From Symbiodinium sp. CCMP2592 (taxonomy: Eukaryota > Sar > Dinophyceae > Suessiales > Symbiodiniaceae): 64,000 bases of DNA. Positions 19,959 through 29,791 of the stretch are shown here, one piece after another (the stretch's first letter is position 1; each line of letters opens with the position of its first letter). The translations under genes were made by a program, and so were the position numbers. The DNA lies in assembly GCA_905221615.1 (NCBI GenBank), contig CAJNDT010005880.1, forward strand, positions 978,501 to 1,042,500, in the 5' to 3' direction. The notes beneath the pieces were generated by a model, which was not told where the DNA came from, ran no database searches, and saw only the letters and a list, made by a program, of their open reading frames with translations.

Positions 19959-20058
19959 GGGTGGTTGTCAAAATTAGGGTCCCTTTTTGAGTACCCTAAA
20001 TAACAGTGCCGTATTACATTAAGGACCCAAAAAGGGACCTTAATTTTGAAAGCCACCC
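19959..20058. mobile_element. TIR-D element, TSD ATAT
   Basis: GGGTGGTTGTCAAAATTAGG pairs with AATTTTGAAAGCCACCC. ATAT at 19955-19958 and 20059-20062. Confidence 0.85.
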
Positions 20059-20059
20059 A

Positions 20060-20389
20060 TATAAGTTCCTAGAGATCTCTATGACCCTTAACTCGGTAAT
20101 ATACATTAAACTCTCAGTGGCTTCATATTTATGATATAAGCTTTCTTCCTCAATTAAGTTTTATGTGTGCTTAAGAGGGTCTTATTTCAGAATACTTCTT
20201 GAGGTCTTTAAAGGGCCAACCTACTTAGTTTTAGGGTGCAGGATTTCAGCACTCGGTCAAGCCCTCACCTCCTCATGTGTTCAGGCCTCGTCGCTTCGTC
20301 CAAGACACAGCCCCCTTCAGCCTGAACCGCAGACCTGAAGACCAACAACTCCTAAACCCCAAACCTGAGCAGCAAAAACTTCTAAACCC
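20060..20389. other. Intergenic, nothing recognised
   Basis: No paired arms or coding-like frame. Confidence 0.35.
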
Positions 20390-20484
20390 TACCTTAACCC
20401 CAAGTAACCTACCTGTTTAAGGACTTAGATAAAGAAATCATATTCGGGACCCCTAAAAACGTAGGGTTCCTTAGGGTCCAGGTA
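20390..20484. mobile_element. TIR-I element
   Basis: TACCTTAACCCCAAGTAACC pairs with GGTTCCTTAGGGTCCAGGTA. Confidence 0.8.
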
Positions 20485-20618
20485 AACCCTGAACCCAAAC
20501 CTGAAGACCAAAACGCCCTAAGTCCTAAGCCCGAAGCCATCCTAACACCATAAAACCTTGAAATGCCCCCCACATTGCCGTTCGTACCTTCACTTCCCAA
20601 AACCAAGTCATTTTTAGC

Positions 20619-20730
20619 TAGGATGCCCAGTAGTTCCCTTATTCCTTTTTTTGGAGTCGCAGGTTCCTTATAAAGTTACTCAATACCAAAAAGGGGCGCC
20701 CTTTTTATTCCTAGGTTACTGGGCATCCTA
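20619..20730. mobile_element. TIR-G element
   Basis: TAGGATGCCCAGTAGTTCCC pairs with GGTTACTGGGCATCCTA. Confidence 0.8.
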
Positions 20731-20803
20731 GTTAACGTCTTAGTATCAAGCCTCATAGAGCTTATAGGGACCCTGCCAACAAGTAGGTTTTGCCTGGTGA
20801 GCC

Positions 20804-20908
20804 CAGAGACTCCAATAGCCCTTAAAGAAGGAATATTGCTTAAATCACATTAGGGATCCTATTTGAGTTTAGGGAATATTCCTGAATGAAGGGATATTGG
20901 AGTCTCTG
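20804..20908. mobile_element. TIR-B element
   Basis: CAGAGACTCCAATAGCCC pairs with GGGATATTGGAGTCTCTG. Confidence 0.85.
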
Positions 20909-20909
20909 G

Positions 20910-21608
20910 GAAGGGGGACGTTCACCATCTTTCAGGCCGGTTTATCTCTGGTTGCCGAGAACTCGTCGGATCAGTTGGCAGCCATGCAGGCCCCTGGCAC
21001 AACTGGCAGTTTCGGCTTAGGGGTTTAGGTTTAGAGTAAGTAGGGTTTTAGGGGTTTAGGGCAAAATAGTTTGTGGGATGAGAGTTTGGGTTTATGAGCT
21101 CAGGATCGTGGCAAGCGTAGGGTGTGGAAAGCCGTGGACATGATCATCTTCTTGATTCCTTCTATACTGACTTTGCCAGTCTTGCTGTGCGTCATCACGT
21201 CCCGACTATTATGTTCATCGTCGTCATCACCATCATCATGAGCATCATCCTCATGCTCATCCTAATCATCTCAACTGCTTCCTTGACTAGTCTACATCCT
21301 AAAACCCTTAGGCCTAACGGCTGCAGGGCACATCGCGTCCCTTCATGTGCCGTTTCCAAGCTTTCGTGTGTCTCGGGACAAGGATCCCCCCGTCCCGCCC
21401 ATCCCAACAAACCGGACCCACTTCTAAATTACTTTTGAACCCAAGAAACCCGATAACGACCCTTCTCACATTTTGGAGATTCCACAAGCACTACGAACGG
21501 TTGCTGTGTCAACCGCTTCCAACTTTCGCCTTATGTGGCACTGGCTAAGTTCATCTTCCAACTTCTAAGTTTTGGCAGGACCACGCTTTCCTATAATACT
21601 GATGCCTT
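20910..21608. other. Intergenic with ATC/CATCATC low-complexity patch
   Basis: ATCATC-type sequence at 21205-21265 creates hydrophobic-looking frames. No domain seen. Confidence 0.35.
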
Positions 21609-21709
21609 TTTGATTAGAATAGGGTTTTGGGGCCCATTATACTATCATTATATTATAGTTAGAATAAGGAATCCCCAAAATAGTATAGGTAAATACTTAG
21701 GCCCCTACA
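21609..21709. mobile_element. TIR-H, left end truncated
   Basis: ATTAGAATAGGGTTTTGGGG then TAAATACTTAGGCCCCTA. The GGGGCC left terminus is missing. Confidence 0.65.
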
Positions 21710-21973
21710 TGGCCCTGGCCATGATGCACTCAATCCTCAAGACCGTTTAGGGGTTTAGGGTTTGGAGGCTCAGGGATATAGGGGCGCAGGGTCGGGGGGG
21801 TTCAGTGCTTTAAGGGTTTACGAAGGATCATGAGAGACTGCTCAGACTGTGTCAGAGAATGCGAAACACTGCCGACCACTGCAACAACGTCAGCGGGACC
21901 TTTGGTGAACCTCGTGCACAGCTCTGAACATCTCGAAGCTGAAACCGTGAAACCTCAAACCCCCGAGAAGCCG

Positions 21974-22098
21974 TATTTAAAGGCACATGGGACTTAGTAA
22001 GAAAGGTTCTATGCAGGTTATAATGAGGGTAACCCCACTTAGGGGACTTATAACCCTCAATCATAACCTACTTACTAAGTCCCATGATCCTTTAAGTA
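21974..22098. mobile_element. TIR-A element
   Basis: TATTTAAAGGCACATGGGAC pairs with GTCCCATGATCCTTTAAGTA. Weakly coding-like sequence flanks both sides (21840-21940 and 22115-22178), so it may sit in a former gene. Confidence 0.8.
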
Positions 22099-22475
22099 TC
22101 CTAAACCAAACCCGCAAGGTCGATGCAAACGACTGCATCGGCGGTGGCCCTAGCAAGGAGTTTGCAGGTGTCTATTAAACAGATTTGAACGACAAACCTG
22201 CCATAAAGTCGAGACTATTTTCTAAACCCTAAGCCACGATATCTGAACGCTAAATAGTGGTGCAGGCTTTTTTTGGTATAGAATTGGCAGAGTTGCTGGT
22301 ACTATTGGTGCTTGCACAATGAGTAGTATTGTTCCTTAGCTCAGATAGCCAAGGGGAGAGCTTCACATTTTCGAAGCCTCATGTATTTGGTCTATCTCAG
22401 AAAGTTCCAGCTTTTTTGGGCGCGGTTATTGAAGAAGAACATTAAGGTTCCTTGATCTTCCTTGTAGTACATTGC
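22099..22475. other. Intergenic; family CC repeat at 22394-22440
   Basis: TCAGAAAGTTCCAGCTTTTTTGGGC then CGGTTATTGAAGAAGA recurs at 58206-58253. A short open stretch with ANDCIGGGPSKEFAGVY before a stop at 22178 may be an exon remnant. Confidence 0.35.
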
Positions 22476-22562
22476 TTCGGTTGGTGATATAAATCCTGCA
22501 TTACCCAGAATAAGGAATATATCATATCATATATATATATATATACACATTTATATACATAT

Positions 22563-22646
<84 letters not shown>

Positions 22647-22690
22647 CCTACTTACCATTCCTTCAGGTAATGCAGGATTTCTACCAGGAT
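22476..22690. mobile_element. TIR-C element swollen by microsatellite
   Basis: TCGGTTGGTGATATAAATCC and GGTAATGCAGGATTTCTACC are C arms. The interior after AATAAGGAATATATCAT has expanded. Confidence 0.7.
22514..22646. repeat. (TA)n-(GA)n-(TA)n microsatellite
   Basis: About 25 GA units flanked by TA runs, located in the loop of the TIR-C element. Confidence 0.95.
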
Positions 22691-22776
22691 GCTTCATAGC
22701 TTCAAATCCCTCCAGCGCGAAGACCTTCCCTCACAGCCTGGCGTGCAAGGACTACTGCCTCTCCGGAGTGAACCAA

Positions 22777-22872
22777 ACTTAGGGGTACTTTGAAATGATT
22801 TTTTTTGGTTATTACAATCCCTAAGAAACAGCTAAAATTATGATTTTTGCTAGGGCTCTAAGCTCAGTATAG
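22777..22872. mobile_element. TIR-T element
   Basis: ACTTAGGGGTACTTTGAAAT then CCCTAAGAAACAGCTAAAAT and TAGGGCTCTAAGCTCAGTATA. Confidence 0.65.
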
Positions 22873-23182
22873 CAAAGGTCACTTCAAAGGTCTGTCCGGA
22901 AGGTAACAGTGGACCGTTCATCATGAGAACCGTGTTTTGAGGTATAGTGTTTAAAGCCTAATCTGCAGATGGCGGAAACGGGCCCTAATCGCAACCGAAA
23001 CCCTAAAAGGCCTTAAGCCCGCAACCGAGTTGAAACTCTTACTTCGTGAGCCCCAAGCCCTTAGCCGCGAAACCCTGAAGCGAGTTGAGTGCCTTGGGTC
23101 TTAGGCCCCGAAATGCCTTTCCTCTTAGGCCCTTTGCAGCCTTTCGCACGGAAGTGTCCAAAAGGGGCCAGTGCCACCGTTC
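22873..23182. other. Intergenic, nothing recognised
   Basis: No arms, no convincing frame. Confidence 0.3.
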
Positions 23183-23303
23183 ATATAGTATAGAGTATAT
23201 AGTATATAGTATATAGTATATAGTATATAGTATATAGTATATAGTATATAGTATATAGTGTATGTAGTATAGTATAGTATACAGTATATTATACAGTATA
23301 TAG
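23183..23303. repeat. (ATATAGT)n microsatellite inside a 10-bp direct repeat
   Basis: TATAGTA units for about 120 bp. CCAGTGCCAC occurs at 23168-23177 and 23306-23315. Confidence 0.9.
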
Positions 23304-23394
23304 TCCCAGTGCCACACTGGGTTTAGGGCTTTGGTTTTAGGGGCTAGGGCCGAACTATCGGCATCCTTTCGATGTTCACAATAACCCCCCCCGG

Positions 23395-23445
23395 CAGGAA
23401 AATTCAGGGTTTAGGGGTTAGGGTTTAGGGTTTAGGGATTAGGCT
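23395..23445. repeat. TTTAGGG tract
   Basis: Five to six units. Confidence 0.75.
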
Positions 23446-23641
23446 TAAGTCAGTACTAAGCTAACACAATTCTACATACAAGGAGTTCTTGCTAAACGAG
23501 ACTCATCAGGCCTTTGTCAGAGAACCCTCCTCTCAGCAAACCTCCCAAGGCTGTGTCAGCTCTCGTGAGAGCTTCGACGCGGTGGTTGCCTTGCCTCCCA
23601 AGTCGCGGCAGGCGAGGTATAGAGCAATAGTAGCAAGAGTA

Positions 23642-23761
23642 TACTTGACGGCTCGTGGGACTTCATAAGTACAGTTTATAAGCAAGGTCATCATTATGAT
23701 AACCCTACTGCAGGTAACCCAATTACAACCTTACTGACTAAGTCCCATGATCCTTTAAGTA
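23642..23761. mobile_element. TIR-A element
   Basis: TACTTGACGGCTCGTGGGAC pairs with GTCCCATGATCCTTTAAGTA. The 70 bp upstream are open and GC-rich in two frames. Confidence 0.75.
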
Positions 23762-24046
23762 GGGACCAAGGGATTTGGGATTTAGGACGTGAAGGGTGTG
23801 AAGAGACAGTTTGTTTGGCCTCAACAGGGTTCTGGGGCTTTCGAGGCTGAATGGTTTTGTAGGCCGGTAGAAGGGTTGAGGGTTTTGCGATGAAGATTTC
23901 GGTGCTGGGTTTTTTTGTGCGCCAGAGGCCATGATACATAACAAGTCCAAGGGCCTTCCACGAGCCATGGGAATGTGTTGCTGAGGTCAGCTGAAAATTA
24001 TAGGCGACTCACCAGACCACCATGCTTCTCCTTGCAGGTGTCGGTG

Positions 24047-24147
24047 AACTTAGGGGTACTTAGAAATAATTTTTAATTTTTGGTTATTATAATCCCTAAG
24101 AAACAGCTAAAATTATGATTTTCGCTAGGGTTCTAAGTTCAGTATAG
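24047..24147. mobile_element. TIR-T element
   Basis: ACTTAGGGGTACTTAGAAAT to GGTTCTAAGTTCAGTATAG. Confidence 0.65.
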
Positions 24148-24171
24148 TGACTGCTAGAAGAACGCTTTGCG

Positions 24172-24262
24172 GTAGGTAACGACTAACCTTGTGGGGCTTA
24201 TATAACCCTGCCACAATGGAAACGGCTAACCTTTTTTGGGCTAGGGTACTCAGCCCTTAAGA
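24172..24262. mobile_element. Family DD element
   Basis: ACTAACCTTGTGGGGCTTAT then AATGGAAACGGCTAACC and TTTTTTGGGCTAGGGTACTC. Relatives are at 37076 and 40078. Confidence 0.5.
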
Positions 24263-24354
24263 AAAGCATCCGCAACAGGGACCAATACTTCCCTAAACCC
24301 TAAGCCCTAAACGCTAAACTAAACCCTCAATTCTAAACCCTAAACCCTGAACCC

Positions 24355-24435
24355 CCAAACAGGGACCACTAATTCCCTAAAGCCTAAGCCCCAAAGCCTA
24401 AACCCCTAAACCCCTAAACCCCAAACAGGGACCAC
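24355..24435. repeat. CCCTAAA tract
   Basis: CCCTAAACCCCTAAACCCC units. A GC-rich open stretch (SNLRAASATSPGEPRAP) follows at 24447-24510 and could be an exon remnant. Confidence 0.6.
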
Positions 24436-24527
24436 TAGTTCTAAGGCGTCGAACCTCAGAGCTGCCTCTGCGACATCCCCGGGTGAGCCCCGAGCTCCGA
24501 ATTCCGATCGGTGATTTTCCTTAAAAA

Positions 24528-24631
24528 TAGGGTTGATGATGTAAATCCTGCATTACCCATAATAAGGAATATACCATAATTCCCATAGTTTAGGGCACTT
24601 AAGGTAATGCAGGATTTATATCATCAACCCT
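24528..24631. mobile_element. TIR-C element
   Basis: AGGGTTGATGATGTAAATCC pairs with GGATTTATATCATCAACCC. Confidence 0.85.
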
Positions 24632-24655
24632 TTAAAAAAGGGCCTAAATGGTTAC

Positions 24656-24748
24656 TACCTGGACCCTAAGGAACCCCACCTTTTTAGGGTTCCCTAATAT
24701 GAGTTCTTTATATAAGTCCTTAAAAAGCTAGGCAACTTGGGGTTAAGG
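24656..24748. mobile_element. TIR-I element with 10-bp TSD
   Basis: TACCTGGACCCTAAGGAACC pairs with GGCAACTTGGGGTTAAGG. AAATGGTTAC is duplicated exactly at 24646-24655 and 24749-24758. Confidence 0.9.
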
Positions 24749-24774
24749 AAATGGTTACCAATGTTTAGGGTTCC

Positions 24775-25110
24775 CTTTTATGGGGGTCTTTGAAGGCTAC
24801 TCTAAGGGCTCTTATAAGGATTTAATCATCGGGGCCTGGTGGTTACCAGTACTATAACTATAGTATAGTGGGGCCCCCGAAGGCCCTCTTCTAATTCTGA
24901 TAGAACCCAACTTTGTAGTATCCTTAAGGGAGGGGGGTCCAAGGGGGGTATATAGCCCAGTGATCCCTAATTCTCCCTAGTACTCCCTAAGGTTCCCTTA
25001 CAGTCCCCTAAGGATTCCTTATACCCTCCCCCCTTGAACCACCCTCCCTTAAGGATCCTATAACAACTATAGATCCCTTATAGGCCCGCTTTTTGGAACC
25101 CTTAAAAGGA
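24775..25110. mobile_element. Extended TIR-H interrupted by TIR-V
   Basis: The outer left arm TTAGGGTTCCCTTTTATGGG and outer right arm GGAACCCTTAAAAGGAGCCC enclose an H core (24828-24905) and, in the right outer arm, the V element at 24920-25060. Confidence 0.6.
24920..25060. mobile_element. TIR-V element
   Basis: TCCTTAAGGGAGGGGGGTCC pairs with GAACCACCCTCCCTTAAGGA. Confidence 0.8.
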
Positions 25111-25148
25111 GCCCTCTTCTGTCTGATCATTAAAGGTCCCTATATTGC

Positions 25149-25259
25149 TAGGACCCAGAGTAAGCCCTTATTCCCTTTTTTGGGGTTCAGGTTCCCTTAT
25201 AAACACCCTTTGAACCAAAAAGGGCACCCTTTTTATTACCAGGTTACTCTTGGGTCTAG
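25149..25259. mobile_element. TIR-F element, 5-bp TSD
   Basis: TAGGACCCAGAGTAAGCCC pairs with GGTTACTCTTGGGTCTAG. ATTGC at 25144-25148 and 25260-25264; with one mismatch the repeat extends to 8 bp. Confidence 0.85.
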
Positions 25260-25277
25260 ATTGCACCTTCATCGGTT

Positions 25278-25517
25278 CACTGTCTGGTTCTGAGTAGGGA
25301 ATGGGGGAATGGACCCCTATAGTAGGCCCTGTATATTCCCCAACAATAGTCCCCATAAGCGATTCTCTCATTCCCTACTAAGAACCAGACAGCCTACTAA
25401 GAACCCTAACCCCTATGGTGTAACCCATATAGTACGTAACTCCTACAGCAACCCTTATAGTAACCCTAATAGGACCCCTCCAGGGAACCCCATTCCCTAC
25501 CAAGACCCAGACGGTTG
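25278..25517. mobile_element. Family Z composite: hairpin plus third arm
   Basis: CTGGTTCTGAGTAGGGAATG pairs with CATTCCCTACTAAGAACCAG (ends 25393). A diverged third arm CATTCCCTACCAAGACCCAG follows at about 25494-25513 after a CCCTTATAGTAACCC-type spacer. Same layout as composite A. Confidence 0.7.
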
Positions 25518-25609
25518 AAGTGCGGAGGTTGTTCTGGGCATCGCCTTCGCTAGAGGGGCCATACGAGTCATGACAGCGGCCGGGCGCTCCGAAGTGCAGT
25601 TTTTCAGGG

Positions 25610-25750
25610 TTTTGGGGTTTAGGATTAGGGTTTATTATTTAGGGTTTAGGGTTTAGGATTTCGGGTTTAGGATTTAGGATTTAGGGTGTAGGATTGAGGG
25701 CTTAGGATTTAGGGTTTAGGATTCAGGGTTTAGGGCTTTAGGGTTTAAGG
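25610..25750. repeat. TTTAGGG tract, degenerate
   Basis: TTTAGGG, TTTAGGATT and TTTCGGG units over 140 bp. Confidence 0.8.
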
Positions 25751-25754
25751 TTCC

Positions 25755-25905
25755 GTTTAAAAGGGGTCTGTAAAGATGACTCTAAGGGGTGTTATCAGGG
25801 CAATATAGGGGCTTAAGATAATTACCTATTCTATTTGGGGTTCCAAATAAAATATCGTATGATGAGCCCCAGTGACCTATTCTAATTACTAAATTAAGAC
25901 CCTAA
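25755..25905. mobile_element. Decayed extended TIR-H
   Basis: GTTTAAAAGGGGTCTGTAAAG, then ATAGGGGCTTAAGATAATTA, and CTATTCTAATTACTAAATTAAG. Confidence 0.45.
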
Positions 25906-25910
25906 AGGAT

Positions 25911-26022
25911 ACTGTTTAGCGTGCATAAGGGTTTAAGGCCTGGGTTTAGGCTTTAGACGCCCTAAACTGCGTTTAGCATGCATAATTGTTGAAGGCCTGG
26001 GTTTAGGCTTTAGACGCCCTAA
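25911..26022. repeat. Two-copy tandem repeat of about 56 bp
   Basis: AAGGCCTGGGTTTAGGCTTT followed by AGACGCCCTAAACTGC occurs twice in tandem. Confidence 0.85.
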
Positions 26023-26055
26023 ACTGCCCTAAACCCTAAACCAGGTTCAGGCTCT

Positions 26056-26145
26056 ACCTGTAGCCCGAAAGACCTACCTAAAAGCTCCTGGTTATGGTTT
26101 CTATTTATAGTTCCTTAAAAAAATAGGTCTTTTCGGCTACAGGTA
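26056..26145. mobile_element. TIR-P element with 6-bp TSD
   Basis: ACCTGTAGCCCGAAAGACC pairs with GGTCTTTTCGGCTACAGGTA. GGCTCT is on both sides (26050-26055, 26146-26151). Confidence 0.8.
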
Positions 26146-26155
26146 GGCTCTGATT

Positions 26156-26205
26156 GATAACCCTAAACCCTAAACCCTAAACCCTAAACCCTAAACCCTA
26201 ATCCT
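26156..26205. repeat. Perfect CCCTAAA tract
   Basis: Six consecutive perfect units. Confidence 0.9.
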
Positions 26206-26283
26206 CATCCCCAATCCTTTTCGACTGAGCATTCTGGAAGCATTCGGATTGGTCCTGGGGTCTCGTATTCTTGGGTTGCATGT

Positions 26284-26403
26284 ACCCGGACCCTAAGGAA
26301 CCTACCTTTGTAGGGTTTAGGGTTTAGGGTACCTTTGTAGGGTTCCCTAATATGATTTCGATATATAAGTCCTTAAAAAAGGTAGGTTACTTGGGGTTAA
26401 GGT
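26284..26403. mobile_element. TIR-I element with internal telomeric insertion
   Basis: Arms TACCCGGACCCTAAGGAACC and GGTTACTTGGGGTTAAGGTA. The block TACCTTTGTAGGGTT occurs twice inside with two TTTAGGG units between, absent from other I copies. Confidence 0.75.
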
Positions 26404-27456
26404 AATGCTTGAGGCATGGCATGCTCGGCTTGCGCGCTCAATGCTCCTGCACGTGCCGTTGTATAGCCATTCATGCGATTCGGGGGCTTGACAGCTTCAT
26501 CTTGGTTTCTTAGTCGTTCTTTCCTGTTCTTGAACTCGTTTTCTCTTTGGCTTCCACAGTATTCCGAGTTTATGCTGAGGCCTGTACATCAGGGCAATAT
26601 CGCCTTTCACAATGACTTTACCTTAAGCCATGCATTGAGACGCAAAGGCTTGACAACGGGAGGTTTATTGTGGGCTTCACATTGAGGCATTTTTGAGGAC
26701 TCATCTTTAGGTTCGCACATTGAATAGCTACAGGCAGGCTGTATTTCGGAGTTGTGCATTCCAAGATTTTGTGCCAAGAGAGCAAATTTACATATTGACG
26801 GTTTACTTTACCGTGACGGCACGTTTGCTCTCATAACGAAGGGTAGTGCACGACGGGTCGACTGACAGTTGCGTTCTATTTACGGGTTTTCTGGAACCGG
26901 GGTCGGGGTCTACAACGGTTTCTACATGCAGCTTTGACACTTTGGTTTTGTTCTCGACTTCAGCAAATTCTCAACTCATGGTTTTTGTGTTTGTTAAGAC
27001 TCCCTTTCTCCAAGCGTGCCATGTTAATTGCGCATCAGTTTTGGTATTGAGGCTTGTCATTGGTGTTCTAAATCTCGGCTCTCGTCCTAGACGGTTGGAG
27101 CCACGACTTACCATTACTGCCGTGAGCCTGTCTTTTGTGGTTATGCTCGCCGCTACAGCCGTAGCAGTGGTGGTGGTACAGTCGTCCTCGTATGGTCGGA
27201 GAAGGAGAATGAGTGGGAGCGTGAGTCGGAGGAAGCAGAATCCGCAGAGACAGAGCAGCGGTGGTTCGGTCCATATTTGGACTCTACATTGGGCCTCTAT
27301 ATATGTTTACTATGATTATTATTACTATTATTATTATTATTATGATTTTTATTCTTCTTATTATTATTGTTGCCATTATTACTGTTATTACTACTGTTGC
27401 TATTGTGATTACTATATCTGCACTGATGTACTATCGTGATTAATATGTCTACACTT
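26404..27456. other. 1-kb repeat-free stretch with a 197-codon open frame
   Basis: No TIR element. A + strand frame from 26846 to 27439 is open but ends in Tyr-rich translation of a (TTA)n microsatellite (27318-27400), and I see no domain. A hydrophobic, valine-rich run near residues 90-110 precedes a basic patch. A gene is possible but not shown. Confidence 0.25.
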
Positions 27457-27567
27457 TAGGTACGCCCCCCACTCAGTAATAGTTGAATAACATTCATAAT
27501 ACAGATATATTAGCACCTTCATAGTAGCCCTATTATAGACTCTTACTGTATGAGGGCCGTACCTAAT
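27457..27567. mobile_element. TIR-J element
   Basis: TTAGGTACGCCCCCCACTCAG pairs with TGTATGAGGGCCGTACCTAA. Confidence 0.8.
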
Positions 27568-27569
27568 CT

Positions 27570-27652
27570 ACATAGTAAGTAGGTAGTAAGTATAAGTCCC
27601 TAAAATAGACAGTTACTAAGTCCTCCCCGACCCTCCAAGTACACTGATGAAG
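27570..27652. mobile_element. Truncated TIR-A2
   Basis: ATAGTAAGTAGGTAGTAAGT then TACTAAGTCCTCCCCGACCC ending CCAAGTA. The left terminus is lost next to TIR-J. Confidence 0.65.
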
Positions 27653-27735
27653 GTTGGAGCCCAGGGCCTTCCCGGCGAGGCGGCGAACTTCGCGCTTGCA
27701 GGAGGGGCGGGCGGACCGGCGCGTGAAGGGAGACT
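27653..27735 (+). other. Coding-like island, Gly/Ala-rich
   Basis: ATG at 27658; the frame reads MKVGAQGLPGEAANFALAGG then AGGPAREGRLDLT and enters G-rich telomere-like repeats. Another frame is also open. Family not recognised. Confidence 0.25.
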
Positions 27736-27740
27736 TGACT

Positions 27741-27850
27741 TGACGGTTTTGGGGTTTAGGGTTTAGAGTTTAGGGTTTAGGGACGCTTTCGTGGTTTTGG
27801 GGTTTAGGGTTTAGAGTTTAGGGTTTAGGGACGGTTTTGTGGTTTTGGGA
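27741..27850. repeat. Tandem repeat containing TTTAGGG
   Basis: The unit GGTTTTGGGGTTTAGGG, then TTTAGAGTTTAGGG, occurs about 2.5 times. Confidence 0.8.
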
Positions 27851-28102
27851 CCGGTTTATGAAGGGGCTTGTGAGGCTTTTGTAAAGGTTTGAGGGGTTGG
27901 AGGATAGGTCTTGAAGGGGGGCTAAGAGGTTTGAGAGGATTTCGGCGTTTGCCGTTTGAAGGTTTGATGCAGGTTCTACGATAGGGTCCTCGCTGCTATT
28001 ATACCGGCCTTGTACGCTCTGAATAATGTTCGGTAGGGCTAGGGATGAGGGCTTAGGTGTTCAGCGTCTAGGGTTCCTAGGCTTTCGGCGGGCATCAACC
28101 GG

Positions 28103-28190
28103 TTTAGGGTTTAGGGTTTAGGGTTTAGGGTTTAGGGTTTTAGGGTTTTAGGGTTTAGGGTTTAGGGTTTAGGGTTTAGGGTTTAGTGTC
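28103..28190. repeat. TTTAGGG tract
   Basis: Twelve units, nearly perfect. Confidence 0.9.
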
Positions 28191-28586
28191 GGTTTCTGGG
28201 GCGCGGGGTGCAAGGGTTTCGGTTTCGTGACCTTTCATTACTACAGAGCACGCAAGGCTTTTGACCACCGCGAGCGCGAGTGGAGAACGCATCGTGACTC
28301 TCCATACTGGATGTTGAGCCTCGGTCCTGACCCCTAAACCTGGCGTGCTGAACCTTCAAGTCAACCGTAAAGCCTCAGACCTGAAGCCTCCGACGGCTCA
28401 GACGAATCCTGCAAGAATCTGCAAGAATCCTAGACAAGGCTCAGCAGTTTAGTGCTCTTACAAGGAAGATGTTCAGTTTTTATTTCAATAGAACTCCAAG
28501 GGATTAAACGTCATCACTGTTGTATTATGGTCCAAAAGTCGGTTAAGATCAAACCATACAGGATAAACTCAGAAACCTGAACTGAC
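28191..28586. other. Intergenic, nothing recognised
   Basis: No arms or convincing frame. Confidence 0.3.
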
Positions 28587-28700
28587 CCAGAGAGCCCAAT
28601 ACTGCTTACTGAAGAAATATACCGTCAATCACGGGGGGCTTTATATAATATGATTTCAAGCAACCTTCCTTCATTGATTCAGGGGGTACTGGGCTCTCTG
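28587..28700. mobile_element. TIR-O element
   Basis: CCAGAGAGCCCAATACTGC pairs with GGGTACTGGGCTCTCTG. Confidence 0.75.
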
Positions 28701-28835
28701 CCTGAATCCCTAAACCCTAAAACCTAAACCCTAAACCCTAAGCCCTGGGATGCAGGGGAAGGTCTTCATGTTCCGCTTGGCTTGGCTCCCACATCAGGCG
28801 TGCCAGGGCGATCGGATGTCAGAACCCAATCAATG

Positions 28836-28932
28836 TAGGGGTACTTTGAAATAATTTTTAATTTTTGGTTATTATAATCCCTAAGAAACAGCTAAGATTA
28901 TAATTTTTGCTAGGGCTCTAAGTTCAGTATAG
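28836..28932. mobile_element. TIR-T element next to TIR-H, flanked by a direct repeat
   Basis: TAGGGGTACTTTGAAATAAT to GCTCTAAGTTCAGTATAG. AATCAATGTAGGGG occurs at its left edge and again at 28933, where it is the start of TIR-H, so T appears to have inserted at the H terminus. Confidence 0.65.
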
Positions 28933-28938
28933 AATCAA

Positions 28939-29038
28939 TGTAGGGGCCTTATTAAGTAGAATAGGGTTTTGGTGGTTTCCTTCTTTATAGCTATAGTAGA
29001 ATGTCCCCCCAAAACCCTGTTCTAATCATTAAGGCCCA
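28939..29038. mobile_element. TIR-H element
   Basis: GTAGGGGCCTTATTAAGTAG pairs with GTTCTAATCATTAAGGCCC. Confidence 0.7.
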
Positions 29039-29131
29039 GAGTGGGTTGGTGGTTCGGGGGGGTTGGGCTTCGCGGCTTCGTGTTTGCCTATTGGAGGCTA
29101 ATCTTCAGGTTTAGCGTGCCGAATTCAACTG

Positions 29132-29232
29132 AGTAGTTGTCAAAATTAGGATCCCCTTTTTGGGTCACTATTCTAATACGGCACCTATCATTTAGGGTAT
29201 CTTAAAAGGGACCATAATTTTGACAGCCACCC
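29132..29232. mobile_element. TIR-D element, decayed left end
   Basis: GTAGTTGTCAAAATTAGG pairs with ATAATTTTGACAGCCACCC. Confidence 0.75.
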
Positions 29233-29483
29233 ATGTGAGTGTATGTTCAGTTGCGAATGATTCGGCGATGGCATGTTTTCTGTAGCTGTCAAGAGGAGGT
29301 GTCAGGTGTCCGTGTCGCTTTGAGTGGCCAGACAGCAAAACACTCTGCATATGCTAAATCCAGAACCTTACACCCTGCAGGCGGGAAATTACCGAAAAGA
29401 TGACAGCCGCTTTCTAGCCCTCTACTTTGTAACACATGCAAAACATAAGCTCGAGCGGAAACTAGTTGTCTTGAAGACCCGTA

Positions 29484-29587
29484 TTACAGGGGCCTCAACA
29501 GTTACCTTTACTATTTTGGGGGGTTCCTTGTTATAATTATAGTAGAATGGGCCCCAAAACCCTATTCGAATTATTAAGGCCCCTCTA
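29484..29587. mobile_element. TIR-H element
   Basis: TACAGGGGCCTCAACAGTTA pairs with TATTCGAATTATTAAGGCCCC. Confidence 0.7.
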
Positions 29588-29682
29588 TTGCTCAGCCACG
29601 AAGTAACTGTGTTCGAGTTTGAATACCAAACCGATGAAACTTCGACCTCGGCACGTTCTGATGTTGTGGTTTAGGATTTAGG

Positions 29683-29791
29683 CTAGGACCCAGGCTAAGC
29701 CCTTATTCCGATTTAGGGTTCAGGTTCCCTTATAACAGCCTTTAAAACAAAAAGGACACCCTTTGTATTCCTAGGCTACTCTTAGGTCTAG
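29683..29791. mobile_element. TIR-F element
   Basis: CTAGGACCCAGGCTAAGCCC pairs with GGCTACTCTTAGGTCTAG. Confidence 0.8.

Noticed and set aside
19703..20056. Ser/Leu-rich minus-strand frames
   Set aside because: (GA)n microsatellite read on the other strand.
26846..27439. 197-codon frame as a transmembrane protein gene
   Set aside because: The end is (TTA)n, no domain or homologous motif is seen, and no splice or start context supports it. Left as unproven in the intergenic entry.
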